From Ascoidea rubescens DSM 1968 (lineage: Eukaryota > Ascomycota > Saccharomycetes > Ascoideales > Ascoideaceae), in NCBI RefSeq assembly GCF_001661345.1, contig NW_017962928.1, forward strand, positions 254,934-318,933: 64,000 nucleotides of DNA, written 5' to 3'. A model generated the notes under the pieces. That model worked only from the letters and a program-made list of their open reading frames with translations, ran no database searches and was not told the DNA's origin. Every line of letters begins with the position of its first letter. Within the stretch, counting starts at the first letter, position 1. Below are positions 10,892 through 20,600 of this stretch, one piece after another. The position numbers and the translations under genes were made by a program.

Positions 10892-11404
10892 CTAGACTTG
10901 AGACATTGTTGGAACACCAACTTTTGGAGCATTATTGCTGTTATATTTGTGGCCAAATGGACCACCAGACATGAATTTTCTCGCAATGAAAAACAATAAA
11001 CCTAAAGAACCGAAAAAACAGAAATAGAGGAATGTAACCAAAGCTTGAGATTTTCTGCATCTTGACTCACTTCCCTCGCAAATTGCGTTTGAATTAAGAT
11101 AAGATTGATTTGAACATGAATGGGTTCTGATACCAACAGCCAAAGCGGTTGCAGCACTGAAGGTGAAAATTGCATTCAATAGTTCGAATGTCAACAAAAT
11201 AACAGGCCAGGCCAATGAGGTCATAAATTCAGCTAAAAACCCGTAGACACTGGAGAACAAAAGACCCCATAAAGAGGCCCACAAACAGATATTAACTCTG
11301 GCATGAGATGAGTCCTGCGTAGCAATTAAGGAGCATGCCAAACCAAGAGAAATAATGTACCAAACAGTGTTCCAAGTACGAATTCCAAGTTCGAGAAAAC
11401 CCAT
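10892..11404 (-). CDS. NCE102: Nce102/Fhn1-type eisosome membrane protein (MARVEL domain)
   Basis: A 170-residue tetraspan membrane protein. The family organises the MCC/eisosome furrows of the plasma membrane, senses sphingolipids and affects unconventional export. Four hydrophobic segments are visible (about 12-30, 40-62, 70-95 and 130-150). Diagnostic family sequence includes SLAWPVILLTFELLNAIFTFSAATALAVGIRTHSC, GSESRCRKSQALVTFLYF (both shown here in part) and the C-terminal VGVPTMSQV, nearly identical to VGVPTISQV of S. cerevisiae Nce102. Length matches (173). It is transcribed divergently from PHB1 across a 0.5 kb spacer. NCE102 and its duplicate FHN1 cannot be separated in a species outside the post-duplication clade. 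Confidence 0.94.
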   Translation of the reverse strand: MGFLELGIRTWNTVWYIISLGLACSLIATQDSSHARVNICLWASLWGLLFSSVYGFLAEFMTSLAWPVILLTFELLNAIFTFSAATALAVGIRTHSCSNQSYLNSNAICEGSESRCRKSQALVTFLYFCFFGSLGLLFFIARKFMSGGPFGHKYNSNNAPKVGVPTMSQV

Positions 11405-11905
11405 ATTCAGAAGGTGATTGTGAAAAAATATAAATCAGATATAATAAGACAGAGTACAAATTGATGTGAAAGACGTTGATGAATATAGTGAGTAAACAAA
11501 TCGCAGGTATTCTAAGTGACAAAATTAACAGATCGATGAAGAATAGCAATAGCAGACGTGGAAGAGGATGGAACACAATTGTATTTATATGAATCAAACA
11601 GGGCTTTTATATTTGCTTTGGGATCACAGCACTAGTCGGGAAATTACAAAACAAGTCAAATCCGATCATTCCTCGCTCCGTCGCAGTTGCTGAGCTGAGC
11701 TCTTGTCCGCCCTCGATTGCTCTCCGCCCGCAGCGCCGCGCTGACACTCACGTGCTTCCAGCAAGTGCGTCGCCCACGCACACGCGCCAGGTCACGGGAT
11801 TTGGTCACGTGTACTATTTGCCGATTCCTCGACGGCAATCTTAGTCCACTGAGTCTTCACCAGCACCAGCTCCACCAGCTCCACCAATTCCACCATCCAC
11901 CAACA
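11405..11905. promoter_or_regulatory. Divergent promoter NCE102/PHB1 with two CACGTG sites
   Basis: The NCE102-proximal half is AT-rich. The PHB1-proximal half (about 11660-11860) is a GC-rich island. CACGTG occurs at 11749-11754 and at 11806-11811; the second reads GTCACGTG, the Cbf1 core, and ends 95 bp before the PHB1 ATG. A CCA-rich leader (11864-11900) lies just before the ATG. Confidence 0.5.
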
Positions 11906-12760
11906 ATGTCCAAAGTCGTTGATTTCCTAGCCAGAGTTGCCATTCCCGCTGGTATTGCCTTGTCCAGTCTTCAGTATGCCATGTACGACGTCAAAGGGGG
12001 CTCCAGAGCTGTTATATTTGACAGGCTCTCTGGTGTTCAGCAAAACGTTGTTGGCGAAGGTACTCATTTTCTAGTTCCCTGGTTGCAAAAGGCTGTTATA
12101 TTCGATGTTAGAACAAAACCAAAAAACATCACTACCACAACTGGCTCCAAGGATTTGCAAATGGTTTCCCTAACTTTAAGAGTCTTGCACAGGCCCGATG
12201 TTATAAAGTTGCCCAAAATTTATCAAACTCTAGGTCTAGACTATGACGAAAGAGTTTTGCCCTCAATTGGAAACGAAGTGCTTAAGTCAATTGTTGCTCA
12301 ATTTGATGCTGCCGAATTAATCACTCAAAGGGAAATTGTATCCCAAAGAATCAGACAAGAATTGGCCAACAGATCAACTGAATTCAACATAAAATTAGAA
12401 GACGTTTCTATAACCCATATGAGCTTTGGTAAAGAATTCACTAAAGCCGTTGAACAAAAACAAATTGCTCAACAAGATGCTGAAAGAGCTAAATTCATTG
12501 TGGAAAAAGCCGAACAAGAAAGACAAGCCGCCGTTATTAGAGCAGAAGGTGAGGCAGAAGCTGCTGAAACTATTTCAAAGGCTCTCGACAAAGCCGGTGA
12601 TGGTTTATTGTTGATCAGAAGAATCGACGCTTCAAAAGACATTGCAACTACTTTAGCTGCCTCTCCAAATGTCACCTATTTACCAAGTAACTCGTCTTCA
12701 AATTCAAGTTCCCACTCAACTGGCACTCCAAGTTCTTTATTATTGAATTTAGGTCGCTAA
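11906..12760 (+). CDS. PHB1: Prohibitin 1, mitochondrial inner-membrane scaffold
   Basis: A 284-residue prohibitin that forms ring complexes with Phb2 in the mitochondrial inner membrane and regulates m-AAA protease and membrane organisation. The N-terminus (VVDFLARVAIPAGIALSSLQ) is the short hydrophobic anchor. The PHB domain includes RAVIFDRLSGVQQNVVGEGTHFLVPW and the typical LPSIGNEVLKSIVAQFDAAELITQRE. A C-terminal coiled coil (about 175-240) contains IRAEGEAEAAETISKAL. Length agrees with yeast Phb1 (287). I chose the ATG at 11906 because the in-frame upstream extension has no ATG and is GC-rich leader. The Ser/Asn-rich end (SSNSSSHSTGTPSS) is a local variation. Two CACGTG sites lie upstream. 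Confidence 0.97.
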   Translation: MSKVVDFLARVAIPAGIALSSLQYAMYDVKGGSRAVIFDRLSGVQQNVVGEGTHFLVPWLQKAVIFDVRTKPKNITTTTGSKDLQMVSLTLRVLHRPDVIKLPKIYQTLGLDYDERVLPSIGNEVLKSIVAQFDAAELITQREIVSQRIRQELANRSTEFNIKLEDVSITHMSFGKEFTKAVEQKQIAQQDAERAKFIVEKAEQERQAAVIRAEGEAEAAETISKALDKAGDGLLLIRRIDASKDIATTLAASPNVTYLPSNSSSNSSSHSTGTPSSLLLNLGR

Positions 12761-13002
12761 CCAATATTATAAATATCTCACTTTTCATATTTATATTTAT
12801 ATTTATATCTTTATTATATTTATCATATTTATGTATATAGCACTAAAGTTAATTCTATTTTAATTTTAATTTCAACAAATTCATAATAAATACAACCGAC
12901 CATTATACTTTTTCACCCATGCTGATTCATTTTTATTTTGTATTTTTTTTGCTTTATTATATTATATTATACTATATTATAACTTTTATATTACATTATA
13001 AA

Positions 13003-14280
13003 TCAGGCAACATCAACCATATCATCATCCATATCATCGTCATCATCGTCATCGTCATCGTTATTTTCATCTGACTTATTATCGTTCAAATCTTCCCCAT
13101 TTTTCTTTCTTTTTTCTTCATCCACCAATTGCTTGTATTCTTGTTTTAAACAATACTTAGATGAATAAGGCCCTTTTTTAATAAATATAGCAATTTTTTC
13201 TAAACTTTCCTTTAAATAACTCTCAGGTTGATTCGTTTTATCTTTCAATCCCTTTAATGTCCAATAATCAAGCTCACTGAATAATCTTATTAATAAATCC
13301 AATAAATCTTGCTGTGGCATTCTAATTGCCCTGCCTTCTGATTTCTTAAGATTCTCCTTCAAAATATCTTTATCAAATAAGGACAGCTCTTTATCTCCCT
13401 TAAGACTTGGCCCTGTTGATCCTGTCTTAGCTTCCATCTCGCCAATTTCCTGGACCCTTGGTCTATCTGGTCTTTTGGATGCAATTTCTTTTCTTCGCTT
13501 AATAACATTAACATAATTTCTATCATTCATCGAAGGCATCACTTTGCAATCATGACATATTTTGCCAACTAGTGCTGTTCTTTTGGGAATAGTTTTCACA
13601 AAAGGTGAATACCTTCTTTGATCATTGTTATTGTTGTTGTTGTTATTATTATTATTGTTATTATTGTAGTTATTTCCAAACCTATTTCTATAAAAGGATT
13701 TTTTATCAATTTTTTTATTATTGATTATATTATTAGAATTGTTGTTAGAGTTAGTTGAATCATCTTTTGAATGCCTTTTCAAATCACTTTCAGTGAAAAC
13801 ATATTGGTTCTGAACATCTTTGTTAAGAACTTGTAAATCATATTCATGTGGCAAATCCTTTAATTCTTGATTATCTTGGTCAATTAGTAATTTGATATTG
13901 TTTAAAGGATCAGTTTGTTCAATTCTTAATTTACCAAATTGTTTGCCAGCAAATTTGTCTATATCGACTAATTGCTCAGATAAAAAAGTGGGTAATTTGA
14001 CCAACCACACTCTATTCGATGCCCTTAAAAGATTTAAATCCAATGAATCACTTTCATTAATGTCTTCAAAATTATTGTTCATTAAAGAAACTGGATTTTC
14101 TCTTTTTACAAATTTACCATCATAATTAATATCGCTATTACTATTACTATTACTATTACTATTTTCATTTTTAACATTAATGTTGGGATTTATGTCGCTA
14201 TTGATATTCCTGTTAGCAATGTCATTTGGAATTTGAGGCACTAATTCATCTTTAATATTTGGGTGTGAGCCTATATTCAT
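13003..14280 (-). CDS. TFG2: TFIIF beta subunit Tfg2
   Basis: The small subunit of general factor TFIIF, which binds RNA polymerase II and stabilises the preinitiation complex. Seen: the dimerisation-domain start RVWLVKLPTFLSEQLVD (about 85-100), a linker with a long Asn run (about 200-220), the conserved PFVKTIPKRTALVGKICHDCKVMPSMND, and the C-terminal winged helix (DLLDLLIRLFSELDYWTLKGL then KGPYSSKYCLKQEYK). It ends in an acidic Asp run. The first ATG is at 14280, giving 425 residues (400 in S. cerevisiae). The 80-residue N-terminal lead with repeated Asn/Ser is not conserved. A CACGTG inside an 18-bp palindrome (14516-14533) lies about 240 bp upstream. Confidence 0.93.
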   Translation of the reverse strand: MNIGSHPNIKDELVPQIPNDIANRNINSDINPNINVKNENSNSNSNSNSDINYDGKFVKRENPVSLMNNNFEDINESDSLDLNLLRASNRVWLVKLPTFLSEQLVDIDKFAGKQFGKLRIEQTDPLNNIKLLIDQDNQELKDLPHEYDLQVLNKDVQNQYVFTESDLKRHSKDDSTNSNNNSNNIINNKKIDKKSFYRNRFGNNYNNNNNNNNNNNNNNDQRRYSPFVKTIPKRTALVGKICHDCKVMPSMNDRNYVNVIKRRKEIASKRPDRPRVQEIGEMEAKTGSTGPSLKGDKELSLFDKDILKENLKKSEGRAIRMPQQDLLDLLIRLFSELDYWTLKGLKDKTNQPESYLKESLEKIAIFIKKGPYSSKYCLKQEYKQLVDEEKRKKNGEDLNDNKSDENNDDDDDDDDDMDDDMVDVA

Positions 14281-14687
14281 AATTGGCTGACAAAACAAAA
14301 AGACTAAAGAAACGACGAGTAAGAAATAAGGTGTGAAATAATATAGGCAAAGAATTAAAAATCAAATCAAATCAAATCGCAAAAATGATTGATTGGGCTA
14401 GTTTCTTTATTTCTTTCAACACAAGTGAGTATCTCCTACTAGCTCTTGCTATCTTTATCGGTTTATGCCTTTCAGTTGAAATACGTTTTTCTGTTATCGT
14501 CTCTGAGAAAAGCAAGCACAGCACGTGCTGTGCCGTTTTGGGAGAGACACCCTACATACAAAGAGAAGATCAGAGAAGATCAAAACTAAGACAGAAATTG
14601 AATACATTGTTATATATTAGAATAATAGAATTGAATCAACAGAAGATGGTCAGCTGAAATGTAATGATCAACGTATTATTATACAAT
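14281..14687. promoter_or_regulatory. TFG2 promoter and RPL38 3' flank
   Basis: Contains a perfect 18-bp palindrome, GCACAGCACGTGCTGTGC (14516-14533), centred on CACGTG. A + strand ATG ORF (14385-14657, 90 codons, hydrophobic start) overlaps it; I do not call it a gene because it resembles no family I know. Confidence 0.4.
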
Positions 14688-15425
14688 TTAAGCAATAGTA
14701 ACAATTTTTAAATCTGGTGGTAAAGATTGTTGCAATTTGGAAGCCTTGTCATCATCGCTTAAAACTAAAGTGTAAAGATTTTTTGAAGCTCTGATTTTAA
14801 ATTTGGTTTCTTTGTATTTTTTACCAACACCATTGACTTTGAGATTAGATTTGACAGTAGCTAATTTGACGTCTTTTCTTCTTGACAATTCAAGAAATTG
14901 TTTGATATCTTTGATTTCACGCTATTGTTAAAGAATATGTTAGTATTGTTGCTTTTACCTCTCATTTATGAGGGCCAATGATATCTTTTACTTCTATTGA
15001 TAATCTGAAGCCAGTTGATCTAAAGCATTACGAGTCTTTTGTGCAATATCATTTAAAAGAATTGGTTATGAGAAGTCTTCTAGAATATGACTTTTTCTGT
15101 TTCTATAATATTGATAGGATTGGAATTAATTTCTTGAAATTAGAAATATTGAAATTAGAAATATTGTAATTGGAGATTTAATTTTTCGCTTGTATTACTT
15201 TTATTTTCAATTGCGTTAATAAACATCTCATACGATTAACCAAATAATTTGATTCTGCTACGGTTATTGATTTTTTGAGCATAAAAACTGAATAATTAAG
15301 CGTTTTGTGTTATGGAGTGAGAAATATCAATAAATGGATTATCTTTAAATATCATTTTCTCTGGCTTATACAAAATAGAATAGACAGAAATAAAGGATTT
15401 AACTCAGGTTTGAACATACAGCCAT
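14688..15425 (-). CDS. RPL38: Ribosomal protein eL38 (RPL38), two exons
   Basis: Large-subunit ribosomal protein of 79 residues encoded by two exons on -. Exon 1 (15420-15425) is just ATG GCT. The intron (14922-15419, 498 nt) starts GTATGT and ends AATAG, with a perfect TACTAAC branch site at 14939-14945. Exon 2 (14688-14921) begins CGT GAA ATC. The joined protein starts MAREIKDIKQFLELSRRKDV, matching S. cerevisiae Rpl38 (MAREITDIKQFLELTRRADV). The rest (TKFKIRASKNLYTLVLSDDDKA, then LQQSLPPDLKI) confirms the family, whose usual length is 78. Without the intron only a 66-residue fragment would be called. TCACGTGA at 15574-15581 lies about 150 bp upstream of the ATG. Confidence 0.95.
14922..15419 (-). 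other. RPL38 intron
   Basis: A 498-nt spliceosomal intron with GTATGT at the 5' end (15414-15419), TACTAAC at 14939-14945 and AG at 14922-14923. A 15-bp direct duplication (15134-15163, unit TTGAAATTAGAAATA) lies inside. I looked for C/D snoRNA boxes on the transcribed strand and saw none that convince. The + strand ORF at 14978-15169 is inside the intron and looks like chance. Confidence 0.85.
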
Positions 15426-15573
15426 CTTAAAAATATTATTAGTTCTTGAAAGTAGAAACTGTTTATAGTATCGGCAGTCAACGACAATTACAAGCTTGGT
15501 CTTCAGTGATATAATCTTAGATGGTGGTTTGAAAAAATTACTCCAAAACTGCGGCTTGAAAAATATAATCAGA

Positions 15574-15581
15574 TCACGTGA
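15574..15581. promoter_or_regulatory. TCACGTGA site upstream of RPL38
   Basis: Perfect 8-bp palindrome with a Cbf1-type core, about 150 bp before the RPL38 start codon. In several non-Saccharomyces yeasts Cbf1 acts at ribosomal protein genes. RPS3 in this window has a similar site at nearly the same distance. Confidence 0.5.
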
Positions 15582-15714
15582 GTGTGTATATATCAAAAAC
15601 GTGTTTATAAATAGGGCTTTTTATGAAGCCCTAGTGAATTGCCAGATTGGGAACAGCTCTGTGGGAAACCAAAGCGCTCAAACCGCGGTTCGATTCTCCC
15701 CAGGGTCGTTCTCC

Positions 15715-16506
15715 TCAGGGTCGTTCTTCTGTTGGGAATCGCTTTTCAGCAAAGGTGATGAGTCTTTTGATGGACGTTATCCACTTTCTTGTCTTCTCAT
15801 CGCTCATTATATTGGCTATCTGCTTCTCCCCAGTGATCTTTCCCTGCGCACTTCTGGCATGGATTCCTACCTGAATAACCCCAATTGGCCACGCAACGTT
15901 CCCAATGCTCAATTTTAAATAGTAATCGTTTGATAGCTTGTAATTTCGCTGTTGCAAATAGTACAACACGCTGAACAACGATGGGATCAATTCGTTGTTA
16001 TTCTTCAATGTTTTTTTGCGTAGCTGCACCAACAATGGCACCAAATTTCGTTTCGTCTCAACTACCATTTTCTTCTCTTCCTCTACCTTCTCAATTGTTA
16101 AATTGTCACTTTCATTGTTGGTTTTCCTAACAAGATCACTCAAATTCTCCTCGATCTTCATATCCCATTGCTTTACCAAAAAGATAATGTATCTTCTCAT
16201 TTGAATGTAAATCTTATCAATGCAGTCTTCTCGACTTACGTCATTGATATTCAATTTGAAATTTATCGAGCTGTATATCGAACCCTCTTTTAGCAAATAT
16301 CTTGTTATCCTCTCTTGCCTTTTATGTGTTTTCTCTGCTTTTAGTAGTCGAATCAAAACATCAAGATCATCTTCATCAGTCTTCTGCACCGGTTCGTTGT
16401 ACTTTTTTAGCATTGAGTTAATCTCATCTTTTTGAAGACTTTTGTAGTCTAATTTTGTCAAACACACAGATCTGTCTTCTTTGCTGTTATCCTCTACCAT
16501 TGTCAT
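15715..16506 (-). CDS. PRP18: Prp18, second-step splicing factor
   Basis: U5-associated factor that helps dock the 3' splice site in the second step of pre-mRNA splicing. The family signature is plain: LSIGNVAWPIGVIQVGIHARSA (given here in part), then IANIMSDEKTRKWITSIKRLITFAE, close to S. cerevisiae Prp18. The upstream helical domain (LLVQLRKKTLKNNNELIPSLFSVLYYLQQRNY) is also typical. The longest frame begins at a GTG; the first ATG is 16506 (MTMVEDN), giving 263 residues against 251 in S. cerevisiae. A second ATG at 16500 is equally possible. The last residues (EKRFPTEERP) differ from the family and are encoded by a locally duplicated stretch (TCGTTCT...CAGGG, about 15705-15735 on +). Confidence 0.93.
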   Translation of the reverse strand: MTMVEDNSKEDRSVCLTKLDYKSLQKDEINSMLKKYNEPVQKTDEDDLDVLIRLLKAEKTHKRQERITRYLLKEGSIYSSINFKLNINDVSREDCIDKIYIQMRRYIIFLVKQWDMKIEENLSDLVRKTNNESDNLTIEKVEEEKKMVVETKRNLVPLLVQLRKKTLKNNNELIPSLFSVLYYLQQRNYKLSNDYYLKLSIGNVAWPIGVIQVGIHARSAQGKITGEKQIANIMSDEKTRKWITSIKRLITFAEKRFPTEERP

Positions 16507-17698
16507 AACCAACTTACCTATCACCTATTTCCACTTCATATTACACTGCTTTCTCATCGATGCCTTTAAATAAAAAACTTAAAGTTTGCATCTTTTCCGC
16601 GAAACAAACTTTTTTTCTTTTCCTCTCACTCAAATGGTTCTTGAATCTCAACATTGTTGTTGAATAAACTGAATGCTGATTTACGTTTAATTTCTGATAC
16701 TTTCCTATGCAATCAACTGGAGATAGCTCAAAACTTTTAAAAATTTTCAGTTTTTAAAATTATAGTGGCCATGAAGAATACTAATGTGGAAATGTGGAAA
16801 TGCCAAAAACTCCACTAATAAACTTCAAAATAGTTGAACAGTAACTGACAATAGCTCGCAGTAGCTAACAATATTTAGCAATGAGCAGGAATGTTTGAGA
16901 ATGATTATCTACGACATAGAGAAAGCACAATTCATATTTAATTCACATTCAATTCATATTTAATTCATCCCCTTTTTTAATCATATCATATGCTTTTGAA
17001 TGATTGTTAAAATCAGCAAAGCCCAAACTTTAATCTCGGATCTTTCGTTGTTTCTTATTTTGTTTCCTTTCGGCTATAAACTGTTTATATATCTGAATAT
17101 TAATTTACTTTACGGATGAATCTCAACCACAAAATGATAAAATAACTATCCGTTATCCTGAGTTTCTCTTTAATTTCACATAATTTGGAATTTCAACCAA
17201 TCCTTTATCATATTTGCTGCTTTGGTCATTAAAATAAGACTCCACCTTAACTATTGAAAAGAAATCACCTTTTTCTTAAATTATTCTATGAATGGTCCAT
17301 TATTTCCATTTTATTTTTTATTTTCTTTCTCAATTTATTCATGACGTTCACCATCAAGAGGTTAATCTAAGAACTTTCTCTTTCCTTAATCCGATCCGAA
17401 TATAAACTTTGCTTTTCTCTATACTAGTATAACGAGCTTCTTCAATTCCCAATTTTTTTCTATTAAATTACATTTCCAATTAAAATGTTGATTCTCTGGA
17501 ACCATTGGAGCCAATTGTTTCCTTAATTCCTTAAACTCTATCTTTTTAAATTATATAAATCAATCATACTATCCTTCTTTAAAATTTGAATTCTTCTTAT
17601 CAATTTTACAGTTCTTGATAATTAAATATTTCTAAAATCTATTATTATTATTATTATTATTAATCTCTAATTCAGTACTGTTTTGGAAATAATTAATT
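16507..17698. promoter_or_regulatory. 1.2 kb divergent upstream region PRP18 / ABC transporter
   Basis: A long AT-rich region, most of it probably controlling the ABC exporter, whose relatives are regulated by Pdr1/Tac1-type zinc-cluster factors. I found no perfect TCCGYGGA element; TCCGCGAA near 16597 is only partial. (ATT)7 at 17641-17661 lies 38 bp before the transporter ATG, probably in the 5' UTR. Confidence 0.4.
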
Positions 17699-20600
17699 AT
17701 GAGTTTTAATAACTCTGTATTGAACGCTTCAAAGCTTGTCAGATCTGTTAATGAGTCTACTGAAAAATCTTCTGATATAAAGGATTCTGAGGAAAGCATT
17801 AACACTGAAAGCACTCCAACACAAATTTATCATGGTTTTGACAGCAATACTGAAAACCAAATTCAACAATTAGCTAGACAATTTACTCATCAATCATCTA
17901 TTAGTAAAACTAATACAAATAATGATTCCACACATAACAACAAAAATGATTTAAATCTAATAAAAACCTTGAGCTCAATGTCTCATCAATATGATGCTCC
18001 AGGTATTTCTACTTTCAACGCTGATAACATTGATGAAAGATTAGATCCGAATTCTTCAAACTTTAACTCGAGATACTGGGTCCAAAATTTGAGAAGATTT
18101 ACCGACAAAGAACCTGATTATTACAAACCAATGACTCTTGGTGTTGCCTGGAAAAATTTAAAAAGTTTTGGCATTGTTTCAGGTGCTGATTACCAAACAA
18201 CTGTTGGTAATGGTATTTTTAAGTATATTGATAAAGCAATTCATTTACTTCCAGGAACTTCTCTGAAAACATATTTTGATATTTTGAAACCAATGGATGG
18301 TATTGTTTATCCTGGTGAAATCCTAGCTGTTTTAGGAAGACCTGGTGCTGGTTGCAGTACTTTTTTAAAATCAATTGCAGGCCATACTTACGGTTACCAC
18401 ATTGATAAAAACTCGATTATTTCTTATGATGGAATAAGTCAAGATGAAATTAGAAATCATTTTCGAGGTGAAGTTATTTACAATGCAGAGACTGAGAGCC
18501 ATTTCCCTCACCTAACTGTTTGGGAAACCCTAAATACAGCTGCGAAATTGAAAACTCCTCAAAACAGAATTCCTGGTATTTCCAGAGATGCATACGCTAA
18601 ACATATGACTGACGTTTATTTGGCTATGTATGGGTTGTCTAGTGTGAAAGACACTAAATCTGGAGATGAATATATCAGAGGTATCTCTGGTGGTGAGCGA
18701 AAACGATTAAGTATTACCGAAGCTTCGTTATGTGGTGCTCCTTTTCAATTGTGGGATAACAGTACAAGAGGTCTAGATTCTGCTAATGCTGTCGAGTTCA
18801 CCAAATGCCTTCGAACTCAAGCTGATATTTTAAACTATACAACTTTTGTTTCAATTTATCAATGTTCAGATGAAGTTTACAGTTTATATGACAAAGTTTG
18901 CTTATTATATGAAGGTCATCAGATTTATTTTGGTTCTACTGATAAGGCCAAAAGATTTTTTCTTCAAATGGGATTTCTATGTCCACAACGTCAAACTGCT
19001 GCAGATTTTTTAACCTCGTTGACTAACCCAAATCAAAGAATTATCAAGAAGGGTTACGAAAATAAAGTCCCACGAACCCCAAAGGAATTCGAAACTTATT
19101 GGAAGAGTTCCGAAGAATATAAAGAGCTTATTGAAGAGGTTGATGATTATGTCGAAAGGCAATCCGGCGATTCAACAGATGCTGTTGAGTTTAAAGAGGG
19201 TCATTATGCACGCCAATCAAAAATAAGCAGAAAAGCTTCTTCTTATACTGTTTCATTTTGGATGCAAGTTAAATATATTTTGATACGTGATTTTCAAAGA
19301 ATTAGAAATAATTTTAGCTATACAGCTGTTAGTATTTTTGGGAATGTTTTAATGGCTTTATTAATAGGATCCATTTTTTATGACTTGCCTTATGATACTG
19401 GTTCATTTTATTATCGTTGTTCTGCATTATTTGTTGCTTTGCTTTTCAATGCATTTTCTTCTCTTTTAGAAATTCTTTCATTATATGAAGCAAGACCAAT
19501 AGTTGAGAAACATAAAAAATATTCGTTATATCATCCTGCTGCGGATGCAATGGCATCTATTCTTTCAGAGCTTCCAACCAAACTACTTCAAGCTCTTGTT
19601 TTCAATATCCCGTTTTATTTTATGGTTCATTTTAGGAGAACTGCTGGGGCATTTTTTTTCTTTTTTTTCACTGCTTTTCTTTCCACTATTTGCATGTCTC
19701 ATCTCTTTCGATGCATTGGTGCTGCAACAAAAACTTTATACGAATCTATGAGTCCTGCTTCAATCTTATTGCTAGCACTTACCGTTTATATGGGATTTGT
19801 TATACCCACAGACTATATGCTTGGTTGGTCTAGATGGATTAATTATATTAATCCATTGGGCTATACATTTGAATCATTTATGGCCAATGAATTTCACAAT
19901 GTCAAATTTGATTGTTCTCAATACGTTCCCGCTGGTCCTTCATACACTGATATTGGTAGTGAAAATGTGGTCTGTAATGCTGTTGGATCTGTGACCGGTG
20001 TTGATTACGTTCTTGGTGATGATTATTTAAGATTGGCTTTTAAATATTATAATTCCCATAAATGGAGAAACATTGGAATTATTCTTGGTTACATTATATT
20101 TTTCCTTGCTCTTTATATAATTCTTTGTGAATTTAATGAAGGTGCAAAGCAAAAGGGTGAAGTTTTATTGTTCCAAAGAAAAGCATTGAAAAACTTGAAA
20201 AAACAAAAGATGTTAGATGTTGTTCCAGATATTGAAACAGGCAATACAAATGAAAGAGTTATTTATGATGAAAGCGAATCTAGTGATGATTTAAAAATGA
20301 AAATTGATTCGGGGTCCAAAGTTTTTCATTGGAAAAATGTTTGTTATGATATACAAATAAAAGGAAAAACTCGAAGGATTTTAAACAATGTCTCTGGTTG
20401 GGTAAAACCAGGCACAGTTACAGCTCTAATGGGTGCTTCAGGTGCTGGAAAAACCACATTATTGGACGTTCTTGCAAACCGAGTGACAATGGGTATTGTT
20501 CATGGTGATATGTTTGTGAATGGTCATTTACGGGATAAATCGTTTCAAAGGTTAACTGGCTATGTTCAACAGCAAGATTTACATTTAACTTCATCAACAG

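Noticed and set aside
14385-14657. 90-codon + strand ORF with hydrophobic start in the TFG2 promoter, with GTGAGT as a possible donor
   Set aside because: No family match, no TACTAAC in +, and it overlaps a promoter palindrome. RNA-seq could revive it.
14922-15419. Intronic snoRNA in RPL38
   Set aside because: No convincing C (RTGATGA) and D (CTGA) boxes with a terminal stem on the transcribed strand. H/ACA type could not be tested by eye.
15640-15740. tRNA-like B box (GGTTCGATTC) downstream of PRP18
   Set aside because: The T stem does not pair (CGCGG against CTCCC) and there is no matching box A, acceptor or anticodon arm.
16590-16605. Pleiotropic drug response element upstream of the ABC transporter
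   Set aside because: TCCGCGAA is one of the palindrome halves only, and it lies much nearer PRP18 than the transporter.
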